Shown here: in pieces, positions 7,503 to 16,657 of the stretch | How positions within the stretch are numbered: the first letter of the stretch is position 1 | How the letters are laid out: every line of letters starts with the position of its first letter | Assembly: GCA_002842495.1 (NCBI GenBank) | Contig: PHDB01000001.1 | Coordinates: forward strand, 101,272 to 165,271 | DNA from: Bacteroidetes bacterium HGW-Bacteroidetes-6 | GTDB taxonomy: Bacteria; Bacteroidota; Bacteroidia; Bacteroidales; DTU049 | DNA length: 64,000 nt | Reading direction: 5' to 3' | The notes under the pieces: model-generated | The model's database searches: none | Told to the model about the DNA's origin: nothing | Seen by the model: the letters and a program-made list of their open reading frames with translations, nothing else | Made by a program: the position numbers and the translations under genes

Positions 7503-9957
7503 AGCCTGCACATTCTTTTTTGTCTTATTTTTAGCTGCATTGAGTTCAAATATTTGCGGTCAAAGCACTCGTATCCTTGGTTACATAAAGGATTCACTAA
7601 GCAATGAGGCTTTACCATTCGTAAGCGTAGCATTTGTCGGAACGAGTATAGGCACAACAACTGATTTTGAAGGCAACTTTAAGCTAGAAGCCAATACAAA
7701 TGCCGATTCTATTCAAATAAGTTGCCTGGGGTACAAAAAAACCACCATTGCTATAAAAAGAGGACAATTTCAGGAAATATCTATACTTCTACCTTCAGAA
7801 AACATTACTTTGGACGAAGTAATTATATTGCCGGGCGAAAACCCAGCCGAAATATTGTTAAAGAAAGTTATCAAAGAAAAAAGATACAACTCTCCCGACC
7901 GTTCCGACTTTTACGAAGTAGATGTTTACAACAAAGTTCAGATTGATGCCAATAATATTTCCGACGAGTTCAAACAACAACGTGCATTAAAAAAATTCGA
8001 CTGGATTTTTAATTATACCGACACATCGCTAATTAACGGGAAAGTGTATCTCCCACTGTTTCTCACCGAAAGTCTTTCGAAAGTTTATTTTCGAGGCAAT
8101 CCGCGTTCAAAACGCGAATATATTGAGGCCGTTAAAGTTTCGGGAATCGAAAACGAAAGTATAGCTCAATATCTTGGCAATATGTATCAGAATGTAAACA
8201 TCTACGACAACCTGATTACTATTTTTGACAAGAATTTCGTGAGCCCTGTTTCCGACTTTGGTCTTTCTTACTACAAATACTACTTAATGGACAGCACCTT
8301 CATTGGCGACGATTGGTGCTATAAAGTGATGTTTAAACCTCGCCGCAAGCAAGAGCTTACATTTTCGGGCAACTTTTGGATTGTTGACAGCTCGTTTGCT
8401 GTAAAACAATACGAAATGCGCGTGGTTCCCGATGCCAACATCAATTTTGTTAACGATCTCATTATTGAGCAGCACTACTTCGAAACCGACTCGGGTTACT
8501 GGATGCCCGAAAAGGAAAATCTAGTGATTGATTTCAACGTAAACCAGAACAATCAGAAAGGCACCATGGGTTTTTATGGACACAAAACCACCTCCTACAA
8601 AAATTACATCATAGGGCAACCCAAAGAAAATTCGTTTTACAACGACCCGGAAAGAGTTGTGGTTTCCGATGACGCCTACACCAAAGATGATGCATTTTGG
8701 CTTACAAGTCGGCATGACACACTCGACAAAGACGAAAAAACCATTTATTTTGTAGTCGACAGTGTTAAAAAGATGCCTCGTTTCAACACGTATCTCGATA
8801 TCATTAACATGTTTCTATCGGGCTATCTGAATTGGGGCAAAGTCGAAATTGGGCCTTATGCTTCAATGTTGAGCTTCAACGAAATTGAAGGAACACGATT
8901 CCGCTTTGGCGGACGAACAACATACTGTTTTAGTAAAAAAATAAGACCATCAGCCTATATAGCCTGGGGAACGCTCGATCAGGAGTTCAAATATGGAGGC
9001 GGATTCCTGTGGATGCTTAATAAAAATCCACGCCGTGCTTTCAATATTCAGTATAAACACGACATGGAACAGCTCGGCATGAGCCCGACCGGATTCCGTG
9101 AAGATTTTTTACTTGCTAGTTTTATCACCCGTAATCCAGCCAACAAGCTCACCATGGTAAACGAATTAAAATCGCATTATGAACATGAATGGTTTCCGGG
9201 CTTTTCGAATACCGTACGCTTTCTTCATAAAGATATAACTCCCATTGGCGACTCTGTTTTCAATTTTGGAGAAGGCACGACCTGTGAAAAAATTACCACA
9301 AGCGAAATCACATTCGAAATGCGGTTTGCCTACAAAGAACGATTTGTGTACAACGATTTCAACCGCACCAGCATGGGCACAACATTCCCCATAATTCAAC
9401 TGCGTTATAGCAAAGGCATTAAAGATTTGTGGAGCGGAAACTATAACTACCAAAAAGCAAGTATTTATTTTAACGATTGGTTCAACATTGGATCGCTGGG
9501 CTGGTCGAAATATGTGATTGAAGTGGGGAAAATATGGGGTAGGCTTCCCTATCCTTTCCTGAAAATGCACGAAGGCAACGAAACTTTCTTTTTCGATGAA
9601 ACATCGTTCAACACCATGAACTATTTCGAGTTTGTAAGCGACGAATGGGTGAGTCTTTACTATACACATAGGTTCGACGGATTGTTTTTGAATCATATTC
9701 CGCTCATGCGTAAACTCAAATGGCGCGAAGTAATTTGGGGAAAAGGAGTTATTGGCAGCTTGTCGGATGCCAATCGAAGCTACAGCGAATTTCCAACCGG
9801 GATGTACACACTCAGCAAACCATTTTTGGAAGCCGGAGTGGGTATAGAAAACATTTTTAAATTTTTGCGTATTGATGGCGTATGGCGCCTAAGTTATCTC
9901 GATCACCCCGATATTGCAAAATTCCAAATTATGTTTGGGATGCAGGTGTTTTTCTAG
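7495..9957 (+). CDS. DUF5686 / carboxypeptidase-like regulatory domain outer-membrane protein
   Basis: An 820-residue protein with a signal peptide (IKACTFFFVLFLAALSSNICGQ). A carboxypeptidase-regulatory-like beta sandwich follows at about 24-105, with the usual ALPFVSVAFVGTSIGTTTDFEG start and ISCLGYKKTTIAI core seen at the N-terminus of SusC-type and DUF5686 proteins. The rest (about 120-820) is aromatic-rich, with alternating strands ending in FQIMFGMQVFF, as in a large outer-membrane beta-barrel. DUF5686 proteins are widespread in Bacteroidota and uncharacterised. There is no TonB-plug domain, so it is not a classical SusC. It is coupled to the AhpD-like gene by overlap. Confidence 0.82.
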   Translation: MIKACTFFFVLFLAALSSNICGQSTRILGYIKDSLSNEALPFVSVAFVGTSIGTTTDFEGNFKLEANTNADSIQISCLGYKKTTIAIKRGQFQEISILLPSENITLDEVIILPGENPAEILLKKVIKEKRYNSPDRSDFYEVDVYNKVQIDANNISDEFKQQRALKKFDWIFNYTDTSLINGKVYLPLFLTESLSKVYFRGNPRSKREYIEAVKVSGIENESIAQYLGNMYQNVNIYDNLITIFDKNFVSPVSDFGLSYYKYYLMDSTFIGDDWCYKVMFKPRRKQELTFSGNFWIVDSSFAVKQYEMRVVPDANINFVNDLIIEQHYFETDSGYWMPEKENLVIDFNVNQNNQKGTMGFYGHKTTSYKNYIIGQPKENSFYNDPERVVVSDDAYTKDDAFWLTSRHDTLDKDEKTIYFVVDSVKKMPRFNTYLDIINMFLSGYLNWGKVEIGPYASMLSFNEIEGTRFRFGGRTTYCFSKKIRPSAYIAWGTLDQEFKYGGGFLWMLNKNPRRAFNIQYKHDMEQLGMSPTGFREDFLLASFITRNPANKLTMVNELKSHYEHEWFPGFSNTVRFLHKDITPIGDSVFNFGEGTTCEKITTSEITFEMRFAYKERFVYNDFNRTSMGTTFPIIQLRYSKGIKDLWSGNYNYQKASIYFNDWFNIGSLGWSKYVIEVGKIWGRLPYPFLKMHEGNETFFFDETSFNTMNYFEFVSDEWVSLYYTHRFDGLFLNHIPLMRKLKWREVIWGKGVIGSLSDANRSYSEFPTGMYTLSKPFLEAGVGIENIFKFLRIDGVWRLSYLDHPDIAKFQIMFGMQVFF

Positions 9958-10045
9958 TAAAACGCGCAGACTTACTTTTTGTCGATACATAAGAAAAAAA
10001 TATTAAAATTTTCAATTACCTGTAAAATTCCTCAATTATTACCTT

Positions 10046-10053
10046 TATATTTG
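10046..10053 (+). promoter_or_regulatory. -7 box TATATTTG before the 183-residue secreted protein
   Basis: An exact TAnnTTTG match, 30 nt before the ATG at 10084. It probably drives both that gene and the T9SS-B gene that follows. Confidence 0.5.
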
Positions 10054-10083
10054 CATCTAATTCTATATTAATTATTTCGGGGG

Positions 10084-10635
10084 ATGGGAGATATTTACAC
10101 AAAATGGCTTTTGGCCATCATCATGAATTTGATGATTTTTTCTTCAGGTATCAAGGCTCAAACGCCAAACAACAGCGAAATGCTGATCGATACCACCTAC
10201 CATGCTATTGGTGACTCCTTCACTATCGAAGGAACAGGAGTAAGCATTATTCCGCCGGCTTATTTCATCCCTTTTGTTCAAGACGGAAAAATTGGTTTCA
10301 TCCACAAAGGAGCTGGCAGTACAATACAAATCCAGATTCTTGACAGCATCCTCTATACTTTTGTGGCAGCTGGTTTCACCGAAGAACAAATGCTAAAACA
10401 ACATGCCGTGCTCAAGGAACATGGCTCGGTTTTGACCAATAGTGGAAAACAAGCCGAATTTTTCATCATCTCCTTCTTCATCAAGGCCCTCGATAAAGAT
10501 GTTGAATACGAACGAATGATGCTCCTCACAGGCGACTACAAACGAACTATCTGGGTGAGTGCAAACTATCCGGTAATGGCAAAACCTGTTGTTTACAGTG
10601 TATTGAGAGAAAGTTTACTCACTATAGAATTTTAA
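10084..10635 (+). CDS. Hypothetical secreted protein preceding a T9SS-B cargo
   Basis: A 183-residue protein that I do not recognise. The N-terminus has a signal peptide (KWLLAIIMNLMIFSSGIKAQ, cleavage after AQ likely). The mature part contains SFTIEGTGVSIIPPAYFIP, an EEQMLKQHAVLKEHGSVL segment and VEYERMMLLTGDYKRTIWVSANYPV. This pattern recalls small periplasmic proteins annotated only by DUF numbers. An in-frame ATG at 10123 would leave too short a signal peptide, so 10084 is preferred. The stop is 2 nt before the next ATG, so this gene and the 934-residue T9SS-B protein are almost certainly one message. It could be an accessory to that surface protein; this is inference. Confidence 0.75.
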   Translation: MGDIYTKWLLAIIMNLMIFSSGIKAQTPNNSEMLIDTTYHAIGDSFTIEGTGVSIIPPAYFIPFVQDGKIGFIHKGAGSTIQIQILDSILYTFVAAGFTEEQMLKQHAVLKEHGSVLTNSGKQAEFFIISFFIKALDKDVEYERMMLLTGDYKRTIWVSANYPVMAKPVVYSVLRESLLTIEF

Positions 10636-10637
10636 TT

Positions 10638-13442
10638 ATGAGAAAACTTTTATTCCATACTGTAATTATTTTAATCACACTGGTATCGCAAGCACAGACG
10701 CACATTATTAATCATGACATCGACTGGTCAACCTACAATCAAAACATGTGGGGTCCCAATGGTAGTCCGTGGAACATCAATATGAATATCAATCTTTTCG
10801 ATGTTGATTACGACACTTCGGTAACTGTTGGCGACATTGTGAATATTCTTGGCGGTCAGTTCGGAGCTGAAATAGACCTCGACACATGGTTTCATATAGG
10901 TTCTAATTTTGTTATTTCCGGATTCACCACTGGTTATGTTGATGTGGAATATCCTGTCACGGTCGATATGGAAATCCCCGACGACAATACGTTCTGTCCA
11001 GGCGAAGAAGTCTCTATTGAATCGACCTACGATGTGCGACCGGGCTGGGATCTGAGTACACATTTCCCAACTGCAGGTGTGATTGGTTTATATCTCGATT
11101 TTGGTTTTCAACTCGATCTCGATGCAACAGTCTGCGTATTTGGCTGCACAACATTTCCTGTCATTAGTGTTGATGTACCATACGACACAATAACCATTCT
11201 CGAGCTCAATTCACAAACAGGTGTTTTCACATATCCCTGTTTCAATGCGGCAGCTTTTCCTCCCATTCAAATTTGTCACGATACCATTTTGCCCATCACA
11301 TTCAACAACCTTTTCGGGATTGGCTTGAGCGGAAGCATCACATTGCCATATGTAGAGACCACCGACTGGCTCGATGTGCTCGACGAATGCAACAAAAATC
11401 TTTATGCTGCCGGCGATTGCACCTGGGTAACTCTCGAAGTCGATGTCATTCAACTTCTTTCGGCCATGGCTGGACTCATTCCCCCTCCGACAGGACCTGC
11501 AATTCAGCAATTTCTGAACATGCTAAGCGGCACATACGATTTGGGTAGTGGCTTTACAATAGATTACATGTTGTTTTCGGCATGGTTTACTATTTTGAGT
11601 ACAATGCAGCAAGATTTTGCATTCGAACCATCGGTATGGAACAATCTGTCGCTTTCGTATCCGGTCGAATACACCGAAACCGACCCCACCAACGGGAATG
11701 TAGTTGTCAATTCGGGCAACGGGAATAATATTACTTTTCAAGCATGTCATAATCTCAATTTTATTTGGCCATGCCATGGCGTGAACCAAATTGATTTCGA
11801 TGTTACACATTCATTGACCAACGATTTTACCAATCACACATGGGACAGTCTTTCGTTCGATTTTTCCATTGCTGCTCTTGAATTCACCATCAATATTCCT
11901 TCGTTTCCAGTTGTGCCACCTGCAAATATTCCTGATTTGTGTATTGAGTTTCCAGTAACAGATTCCATTTCCGGAGTAGAAAGCATTTACGAAACCTGCA
12001 TGCCCGGCATTCATATTCCAGGCATAAATTCATTCCCAACCGATTTATCCATTCACATTGGCCCTTTATTTTCGTACACATGGCCACTTGGATACATCCC
12101 GATCACGTGGTACAACAATACTTGGGAGTTGGCAGGATTTAACGATACAATTTTCCCTGCGTTTTCGATGGCAACAAGTTGTCCTGGGCTCGAAGTTGTT
12201 TCTTTCAATGCAGTAGATGTTCTTTGCTATGGCGACAGCACTGGCACGCTCACTGTCACGGTTCAAAATGGTGGGACTCCCTACACTTATGCCTGGTCAA
12301 CCGGCGACACCATTGTAACATCAAGTACAAGCTCAACTATTTCGAATCTTGAATCAGGCTTGTATTATGTAACTGTATATGATGTAAATGGTTGTTGGGC
12401 AAGCGATTCTGCCGAAATAACCGATGCCTATCCACCTATTTCCGTTACTATAAGCACAACTGATGTAACCTGCGAAGGTGGCTCTGACGGTCAGGTGAGC
12501 CTGAGTGTTACGGGTGGAGCAGTTCCATATTCTTACAACTGGAATCCTCCTCAACTCAATGCAGGAACCATCAACAACTTGTCGGCCGGCACATACACAA
12601 TTACAATAACAGATGCTGTTGGTTGCGATACTGTTGTGAGTGCGACACTCATCGAACTGCATCCACTTCCCGATATCAATATTACAGCCGATCCAACCAC
12701 GGGCTGCCAGCCACTCGAAGTGCAATTCCACGAAACAAGTCCCAATGCAGGCCAAACTTATTTTTGGGATCTGGACGAAGGTGTGCATTTTAGTTCGGAG
12801 AAAGATCCATTCTTTGTTTATACCCACGATGGCATTTACGATGTACTCATTGTTGTGACATCAATTTATGGTTGTGTCGATTCTGTAAGAATGACCGATT
12901 GGATTACCGTTTACAGAAAACCTGATGCCGACTTCCGCCCATATCCATCGGCTCCCAACATGGCTGATAATATTGTGTTGTTCTTTAACGAAAGCACCAA
13001 TACCTATTTGAGCGACTGGACCTTCGGCGATGGCGGTACCTCTTCAATGACCAATCCAACTCATGAGTACAATGACACAGGATCTTATGTAATTACATTG
13101 TTTATCACGACCGAACATGGCTGCCGCGATACCATTTCACATAGTATTTACGTCAAAGATGTTGTCACTATGTACGTTCCCAATTCATTTACTCCAGATG
13201 GCGATGGCGTAAACGACTACATCAAGCCCATTGGTCATGGTATCGACGAGAATTTTTATTCGTTTACTATTTTTGATCGATGGGGAAAACAATTGTTTAC
13301 CACTTCCGATTACGAAGCAGCATGGGATGGAACCTATGGAGGAATTAAAAGTCAAACCGGAGTGTATCAGTATGTGCTTTTCTATCGCGACACTGAAGGA
13401 ATTACACGTAAACTTTTAGGGGGCATACAACTAATTCGTTAG
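10638..13442 (+). CDS. SprB-repeat/PKD protein with T9SS type B sorting domain
   Basis: A 934-residue secreted protein: signal peptide (RKLLFHTVIILITLVSQAQ), then a large unassigned beta-rich region (about 20-515). Two SprB-like repeats follow (about 519-600 and 602-680, each with a VxCxGxxxG...VTGGxxPYxYxW core). Next are two PKD domains (about 680-760 and 765-840, with WTFGDGGTSS and YNDTGSYVITL). It ends with a gliding-motility-associated C-terminal domain (843-934) starting VPNSFTPDGDGVNDY and containing IFDRWGKQLF and WDGTYGG. That C-terminus is the type B signal for T9SS export and surface attachment. It may be an adhesin or surface-layer component; the binding partner is unknown. Confidence 0.9.
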   Translation: MRKLLFHTVIILITLVSQAQTHIINHDIDWSTYNQNMWGPNGSPWNINMNINLFDVDYDTSVTVGDIVNILGGQFGAEIDLDTWFHIGSNFVISGFTTGYVDVEYPVTVDMEIPDDNTFCPGEEVSIESTYDVRPGWDLSTHFPTAGVIGLYLDFGFQLDLDATVCVFGCTTFPVISVDVPYDTITILELNSQTGVFTYPCFNAAAFPPIQICHDTILPITFNNLFGIGLSGSITLPYVETTDWLDVLDECNKNLYAAGDCTWVTLEVDVIQLLSAMAGLIPPPTGPAIQQFLNMLSGTYDLGSGFTIDYMLFSAWFTILSTMQQDFAFEPSVWNNLSLSYPVEYTETDPTNGNVVVNSGNGNNITFQACHNLNFIWPCHGVNQIDFDVTHSLTNDFTNHTWDSLSFDFSIAALEFTINIPSFPVVPPANIPDLCIEFPVTDSISGVESIYETCMPGIHIPGINSFPTDLSIHIGPLFSYTWPLGYIPITWYNNTWELAGFNDTIFPAFSMATSCPGLEVVSFNAVDVLCYGDSTGTLTVTVQNGGTPYTYAWSTGDTIVTSSTSSTISNLESGLYYVTVYDVNGCWASDSAEITDAYPPISVTISTTDVTCEGGSDGQVSLSVTGGAVPYSYNWNPPQLNAGTINNLSAGTYTITITDAVGCDTVVSATLIELHPLPDINITADPTTGCQPLEVQFHETSPNAGQTYFWDLDEGVHFSSEKDPFFVYTHDGIYDVLIVVTSIYGCVDSVRMTDWITVYRKPDADFRPYPSAPNMADNIVLFFNESTNTYLSDWTFGDGGTSSMTNPTHEYNDTGSYVITLFITTEHGCRDTISHSIYVKDVVTMYVPNSFTPDGDGVNDYIKPIGHGIDENFYSFTIFDRWGKQLFTTSDYEAAWDGTYGGIKSQTGVYQYVLFYRDTEGITRKLLGGIQLIR

Positions 13443-13547
13443 TTTGTGAAATTTTTCTCCATTGGCATCTTGTGTCATTGTAAAAATTCGGACCCCTTTG
13501 AGGCAGGATTTTTGACAGACTCGACGTTAAATTTTAATCCAAAAACC

Positions 13548-15155
13548 ATGAAAATCATTTTTTTTCTAACACTTTTTTTGTCAATATTATCGGTTTTTGC
13601 CGACGATGAAAAAGTGCTGACGACCAACATTTCAAATGTTACCGTTTTTCTGAGCGGCGCTCAGGTGGAACGAACAGGTAATATGTATCTGAATGCAGGC
13701 AACTACGATATTGTGATACAAGACTTACCTACCAGTATTAACCCCAACACAATCCAGGTAACCGGAAAAGGAAATGTCACAGTACTTTCCGTAGAAAACC
13801 GGATTAATTATCTCAAATCGCAACAAAAGCCTAAATCCATCATGATTCTCGAAGACTCGCTCGATTTGCTACGCAATCAAGTGAATTTTCAGAATGCAAT
13901 GATGTCGGTGTACACCAACGAGGAAGCGATGATTTTAGCCAACAAAGAAATTGGTGGCGACAACACAGGCGTTGACATTAATTCGCTGAAAGCCAATGCC
14001 GATTTCTACAGATTGCGACTGACCGACATTAAAACAAAGGAACTCGAAATCGGCATTAAATTGGCAAAACTCAACAAAGACCTTAACCGCATTCAACTAC
14101 AACTCAACGCATTAAACGCAAAACAGAGCCAACCTACAGGAGAGATTATTATTCGTGTCATTGCCAAAGTTGCAGGAAATGCTTCTTTTGTAACCCGCTA
14201 CAATGTTCAGAATGCCGGCTGGGCTCCCATGTACGATATCCGCGCAACCGATTTCGGCAATCCGGTTAAACTTACGTTCAAAGCAGGGATTTATCAAAGT
14301 ACTGGCGAAGACTGGAATAAAGTAAAAATAACGCTGTCTACCTCGAATCCGAACCAAAGCAGCAGTAAGCCCGAGCTAAGCCCCTGGTATATTTATTACA
14401 ACAACTATACATATCAAACCAAGTCGAAGGCCGACGATGCCCGTATGAACAGGCCAGCCATGGCCGAATCGGCAAACACAGGTGGTGTTTACGACGAAGA
14501 TAAAGCATTCGAAAGCGCAGCTCAATATACAACAGTAACTGAATATCCGATCAATTTTGAGTATGTGATTGACCTGCCTTACGATGTTGAATCGAATGGA
14601 AAAGCTCGCATTGTACAAGTTCAGGAACACGAACTTCCGGCTTTGTATCAGTATTTTTCAGCACCAAAACTCGATCCCGACGCTTTCTTGCTGGCCCGAA
14701 TCGCCGGATGGGAAAAATTCAACCTTCTCCCGGGTGAATCTAATGTGTTTTTTCAGGACACATATGTTGGAAAATCATACATCGATCCGATGAAAGCCTC
14801 AGATACGCTCGAAGTATCGCTGGGGCGCGACAAGTCAATTTCGATTAAACGTGAAATGATTAAAGATTACACCAGCGACAAATTTATTGGCGCCTCACGA
14901 AAAGTAACCAAAGGCTGGGAAATGACCATCCGTAACAACAAAAGCAAAGAAATTGAAATTGTAATCGAAGACCAATTCCCAATTACAACCAACAAAGAAA
15001 TTGAAATCGAGAATATCGAAGCCAGCGGCGGAACCATTGATGAAAACACAGGAAAAGTAACCTGGACACTCAAAATAAAGCCTTACGAAACCAAAAAGCT
15101 TGTCATCAAATATTCAGTGAAGTTTCCTAAAGAACAAAGCATTGTTGTCTATTAA
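13548..15155 (+). CDS. MuiA-family (DUF4140/DUF4139) secreted protein
   Basis: A 535-residue protein with signal peptide MKIIFFLTLFLSILSVFADD. The N-terminal part (about 25-125) resembles DUF4140, with VTVFLSGAQVERTGNMYL and ITVQ-type strands. A coiled-coil stretch (about 160-215) follows. The C-terminal DUF4139 region contains ARYNVQNAGWAPMYDIRA-like sequence, PWYIYYN, and NNKSKEIEIVIEDQFP near the end. This is the architecture of mucoidy inhibitor MuiA homologues; their molecular function is unknown. The family name rests on a Sphingomonas-type phenotype that may not apply here. The start at 13548 puts the signal peptide first; an upstream in-frame GTG at 13446 would bury it. A hairpin terminator follows the stop. 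Confidence 0.85.
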   Translation: MKIIFFLTLFLSILSVFADDEKVLTTNISNVTVFLSGAQVERTGNMYLNAGNYDIVIQDLPTSINPNTIQVTGKGNVTVLSVENRINYLKSQQKPKSIMILEDSLDLLRNQVNFQNAMMSVYTNEEAMILANKEIGGDNTGVDINSLKANADFYRLRLTDIKTKELEIGIKLAKLNKDLNRIQLQLNALNAKQSQPTGEIIIRVIAKVAGNASFVTRYNVQNAGWAPMYDIRATDFGNPVKLTFKAGIYQSTGEDWNKVKITLSTSNPNQSSSKPELSPWYIYYNNYTYQTKSKADDARMNRPAMAESANTGGVYDEDKAFESAAQYTTVTEYPINFEYVIDLPYDVESNGKARIVQVQEHELPALYQYFSAPKLDPDAFLLARIAGWEKFNLLPGESNVFFQDTYVGKSYIDPMKASDTLEVSLGRDKSISIKREMIKDYTSDKFIGASRKVTKGWEMTIRNNKSKEIEIVIEDQFPITTNKEIEIENIEASGGTIDENTGKVTWTLKIKPYETKKLVIKYSVKFPKEQSIVVY

Positions 15156-15168
15156 TTCAACAATCTAC

Positions 15169-15201
15169 ATATAGCGGCAGGGCACCCCCCTGTCGCTATA
15201 T
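15169..15201. terminator. Bidirectional hairpin terminator
   Basis: The arms at 15169-15182 and 15188-15201 pair over 14 bp with one G-T wobble and a 5-nt loop, followed by a T-rich run on the plus strand. It sits between the MuiA-family gene and the convergent membrane-protein gene, and overlaps the stop codon of the latter. Confidence 0.85.
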
Positions 15202-15798
15202 ATTTTTTATTTTATATTCCTTGACAAAGCGAAAACCTCTTACAATAAATACTACAAAAAAAGCTTTCATGATAACAGGCATCATAGCTCCGGCTGCATA
15301 AACAATGGTCATCCCCAAATCAGCAACCATCAATACAGTAGCTGCTACCAATGCCATCATACTTCCTTTTGAAATGGCAAAGCCCAAAGCAATCTGAACC
15401 ACTCCCAAAACAGTGTTCATAAGTCCAATACCCGGCAAAGCATCAACCTTGAAGTCGCCAAAATAGAATACCAAACCAACGGCAATATTTACAGCGCCTA
15501 AAAACAACAGAAGATAGAATATCTGCCGAAGCTGATAAGAAGGATCTCCCATGCTTCCGGGAATATGCTCCCCATTTATCTTAGTAACCAAAGTCGTAAA
15601 AAGTCCTTTGTCGAGTTTGAGTTCAAGCGTCCTGTTTCCGGACAATCCAACTGTTGTTCCAATGCTCACATCTTCTTTTGAAACTACCGCAAGTTGTTCG
15701 TTGTTAAACAGAACGTAGGTTTGTTTCCAGCCCGGAGTCCATTTTACTTCAAGCATTTCGCGTTTATCACTGTCGAGATAATACTTCTTTTTTGCCAT
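15196..15798 (-). CDS. Hypothetical four-helix membrane protein
   Basis: A 200-residue protein that I do not recognise. The first 85 residues are soluble and basic to mixed (KKKYYLDSDKREMLEVKWTP, VLFNNEQLAVVSKEDV), looking like a small beta domain. Four hydrophobic helices follow at about 92-112, 122-142, 147-168 and 170-188. It ends with a basic tail KEYKIKNI, consistent with an inner-membrane protein whose ends are cytoplasmic. It follows fabI by 11 nt and should be the last gene of the recN-fabI operon; its stop codon lies inside the terminator hairpin. A lipid-related role would fit the neighbour but is not shown by any motif. Confidence 0.75.
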   Translation of the reverse strand: MAKKKYYLDSDKREMLEVKWTPGWKQTYVLFNNEQLAVVSKEDVSIGTTVGLSGNRTLELKLDKGLFTTLVTKINGEHIPGSMGDPSYQLRQIFYLLLFLGAVNIAVGLVFYFGDFKVDALPGIGLMNTVLGVVQIALGFAISKGSMMALVAATVLMVADLGMTIVYAAGAMMPVIMKAFFVVFIVRGFRFVKEYKIKNI

Positions 15799-15809
15799 AT
15801 TTTTTCCTT

Positions 15810-16646
15810 TTATTTATGATCGCAGTCGCCGCTGCACTTAAAACAACTTCCTATCAATTCGTCCGATATTCCCATGTTGCTAAATCCACCATCGTGAAAA
15901 ATATTCTGCATCGTCACTTTTCGAGAGTAATCGCTGAACATGAGCATACAAAACTCTGCGCACTCTTCGGAAGTTGCATTTCCGAGTGGCGACATACAAC
16001 GGCTGTAAGCATAAAACGAGTCGAAGCCACCCACACCCTTTCCGGCTGTTGTCTGGGTTGGCGATTGACTAATACTATTTACCCTTACTTTTTTATAATG
16101 TCCGTAATGGTAACCAAAACTGCGAACAATACTCTCGAGCATGGCTTTTGCCTGCGACATATCGCTATAGCTCGAGAACTGTCGCTGTGCTCCAATATAA
16201 CTCAATGTTACTACCGAGCCATATTCGTTGATTGCATCAAGTTTTTTGGCAACAGCAAGCACTTTGTGTAGTGACATAGCCGAAATATCAAGTGTTCTGT
16301 GAAAATAATCATAGTTTAGTTCGGTATAATGAACATTTTTACGCACATTAGGCGACATTCCAACCGAATGCAAAATAAAATCGAGTTTTCCTCCGAGCTC
16401 CTTCACACTATCAGCAATAAGGGTCTCAAGGTCGTCGGGCGAAGTAACATCAGCAGCAATCACTTTTGAACCGGTTAGTTCAGCTAAACGAAAAATATCA
16501 CCTTTTCGTAATGCTAAATCCGTATTGGTTAATGTAAAGCTCGCCTTTTCCTCGTGCGCTTTAAGTGCAACCTGCCAGGCAATACTGTTTTCGTCAAGTG
16601 CGCCAAAGATAATCCCGCGCTTATTTTTAAGTAAATTGAAAGACAT
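15810..16646 (-). CDS. fabI: Enoyl-[acyl-carrier-protein] reductase, FabI type
   Basis: A 278-residue SDR-fold enzyme. FabI reduces enoyl-ACP with NAD(P)H in the last step of each fatty-acid elongation cycle. The nucleotide-binding start is KRGIIFGALDENSIAWQVA (about 8-26), the FabI variant of the Rossmann glycine motif. Position 65 onward has the ADVTSPDDLETLIADSV segment, and LHSVGMSPN lies near 90. The active-site tyrosines are in LSYIGAQR and YSDMSQAK, the latter giving the diagnostic Y-x6-K. The C-terminus is odd: the last 13 residues (GSCFKCSGDCDHK) contain three cysteines and a histidine, which is not a standard FabI feature. The gap to recN upstream is 11 nt. Confidence 0.92.
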   Translation of the reverse strand: MSFNLLKNKRGIIFGALDENSIAWQVALKAHEEKASFTLTNTDLALRKGDIFRLAELTGSKVIAADVTSPDDLETLIADSVKELGGKLDFILHSVGMSPNVRKNVHYTELNYDYFHRTLDISAMSLHKVLAVAKKLDAINEYGSVVTLSYIGAQRQFSSYSDMSQAKAMLESIVRSFGYHYGHYKKVRVNSISQSPTQTTAGKGVGGFDSFYAYSRCMSPLGNATSEECAEFCMLMFSDYSRKVTMQNIFHDGGFSNMGISDELIGSCFKCSGDCDHK

Positions 16647-16657
16647 AAGGTCGGATT

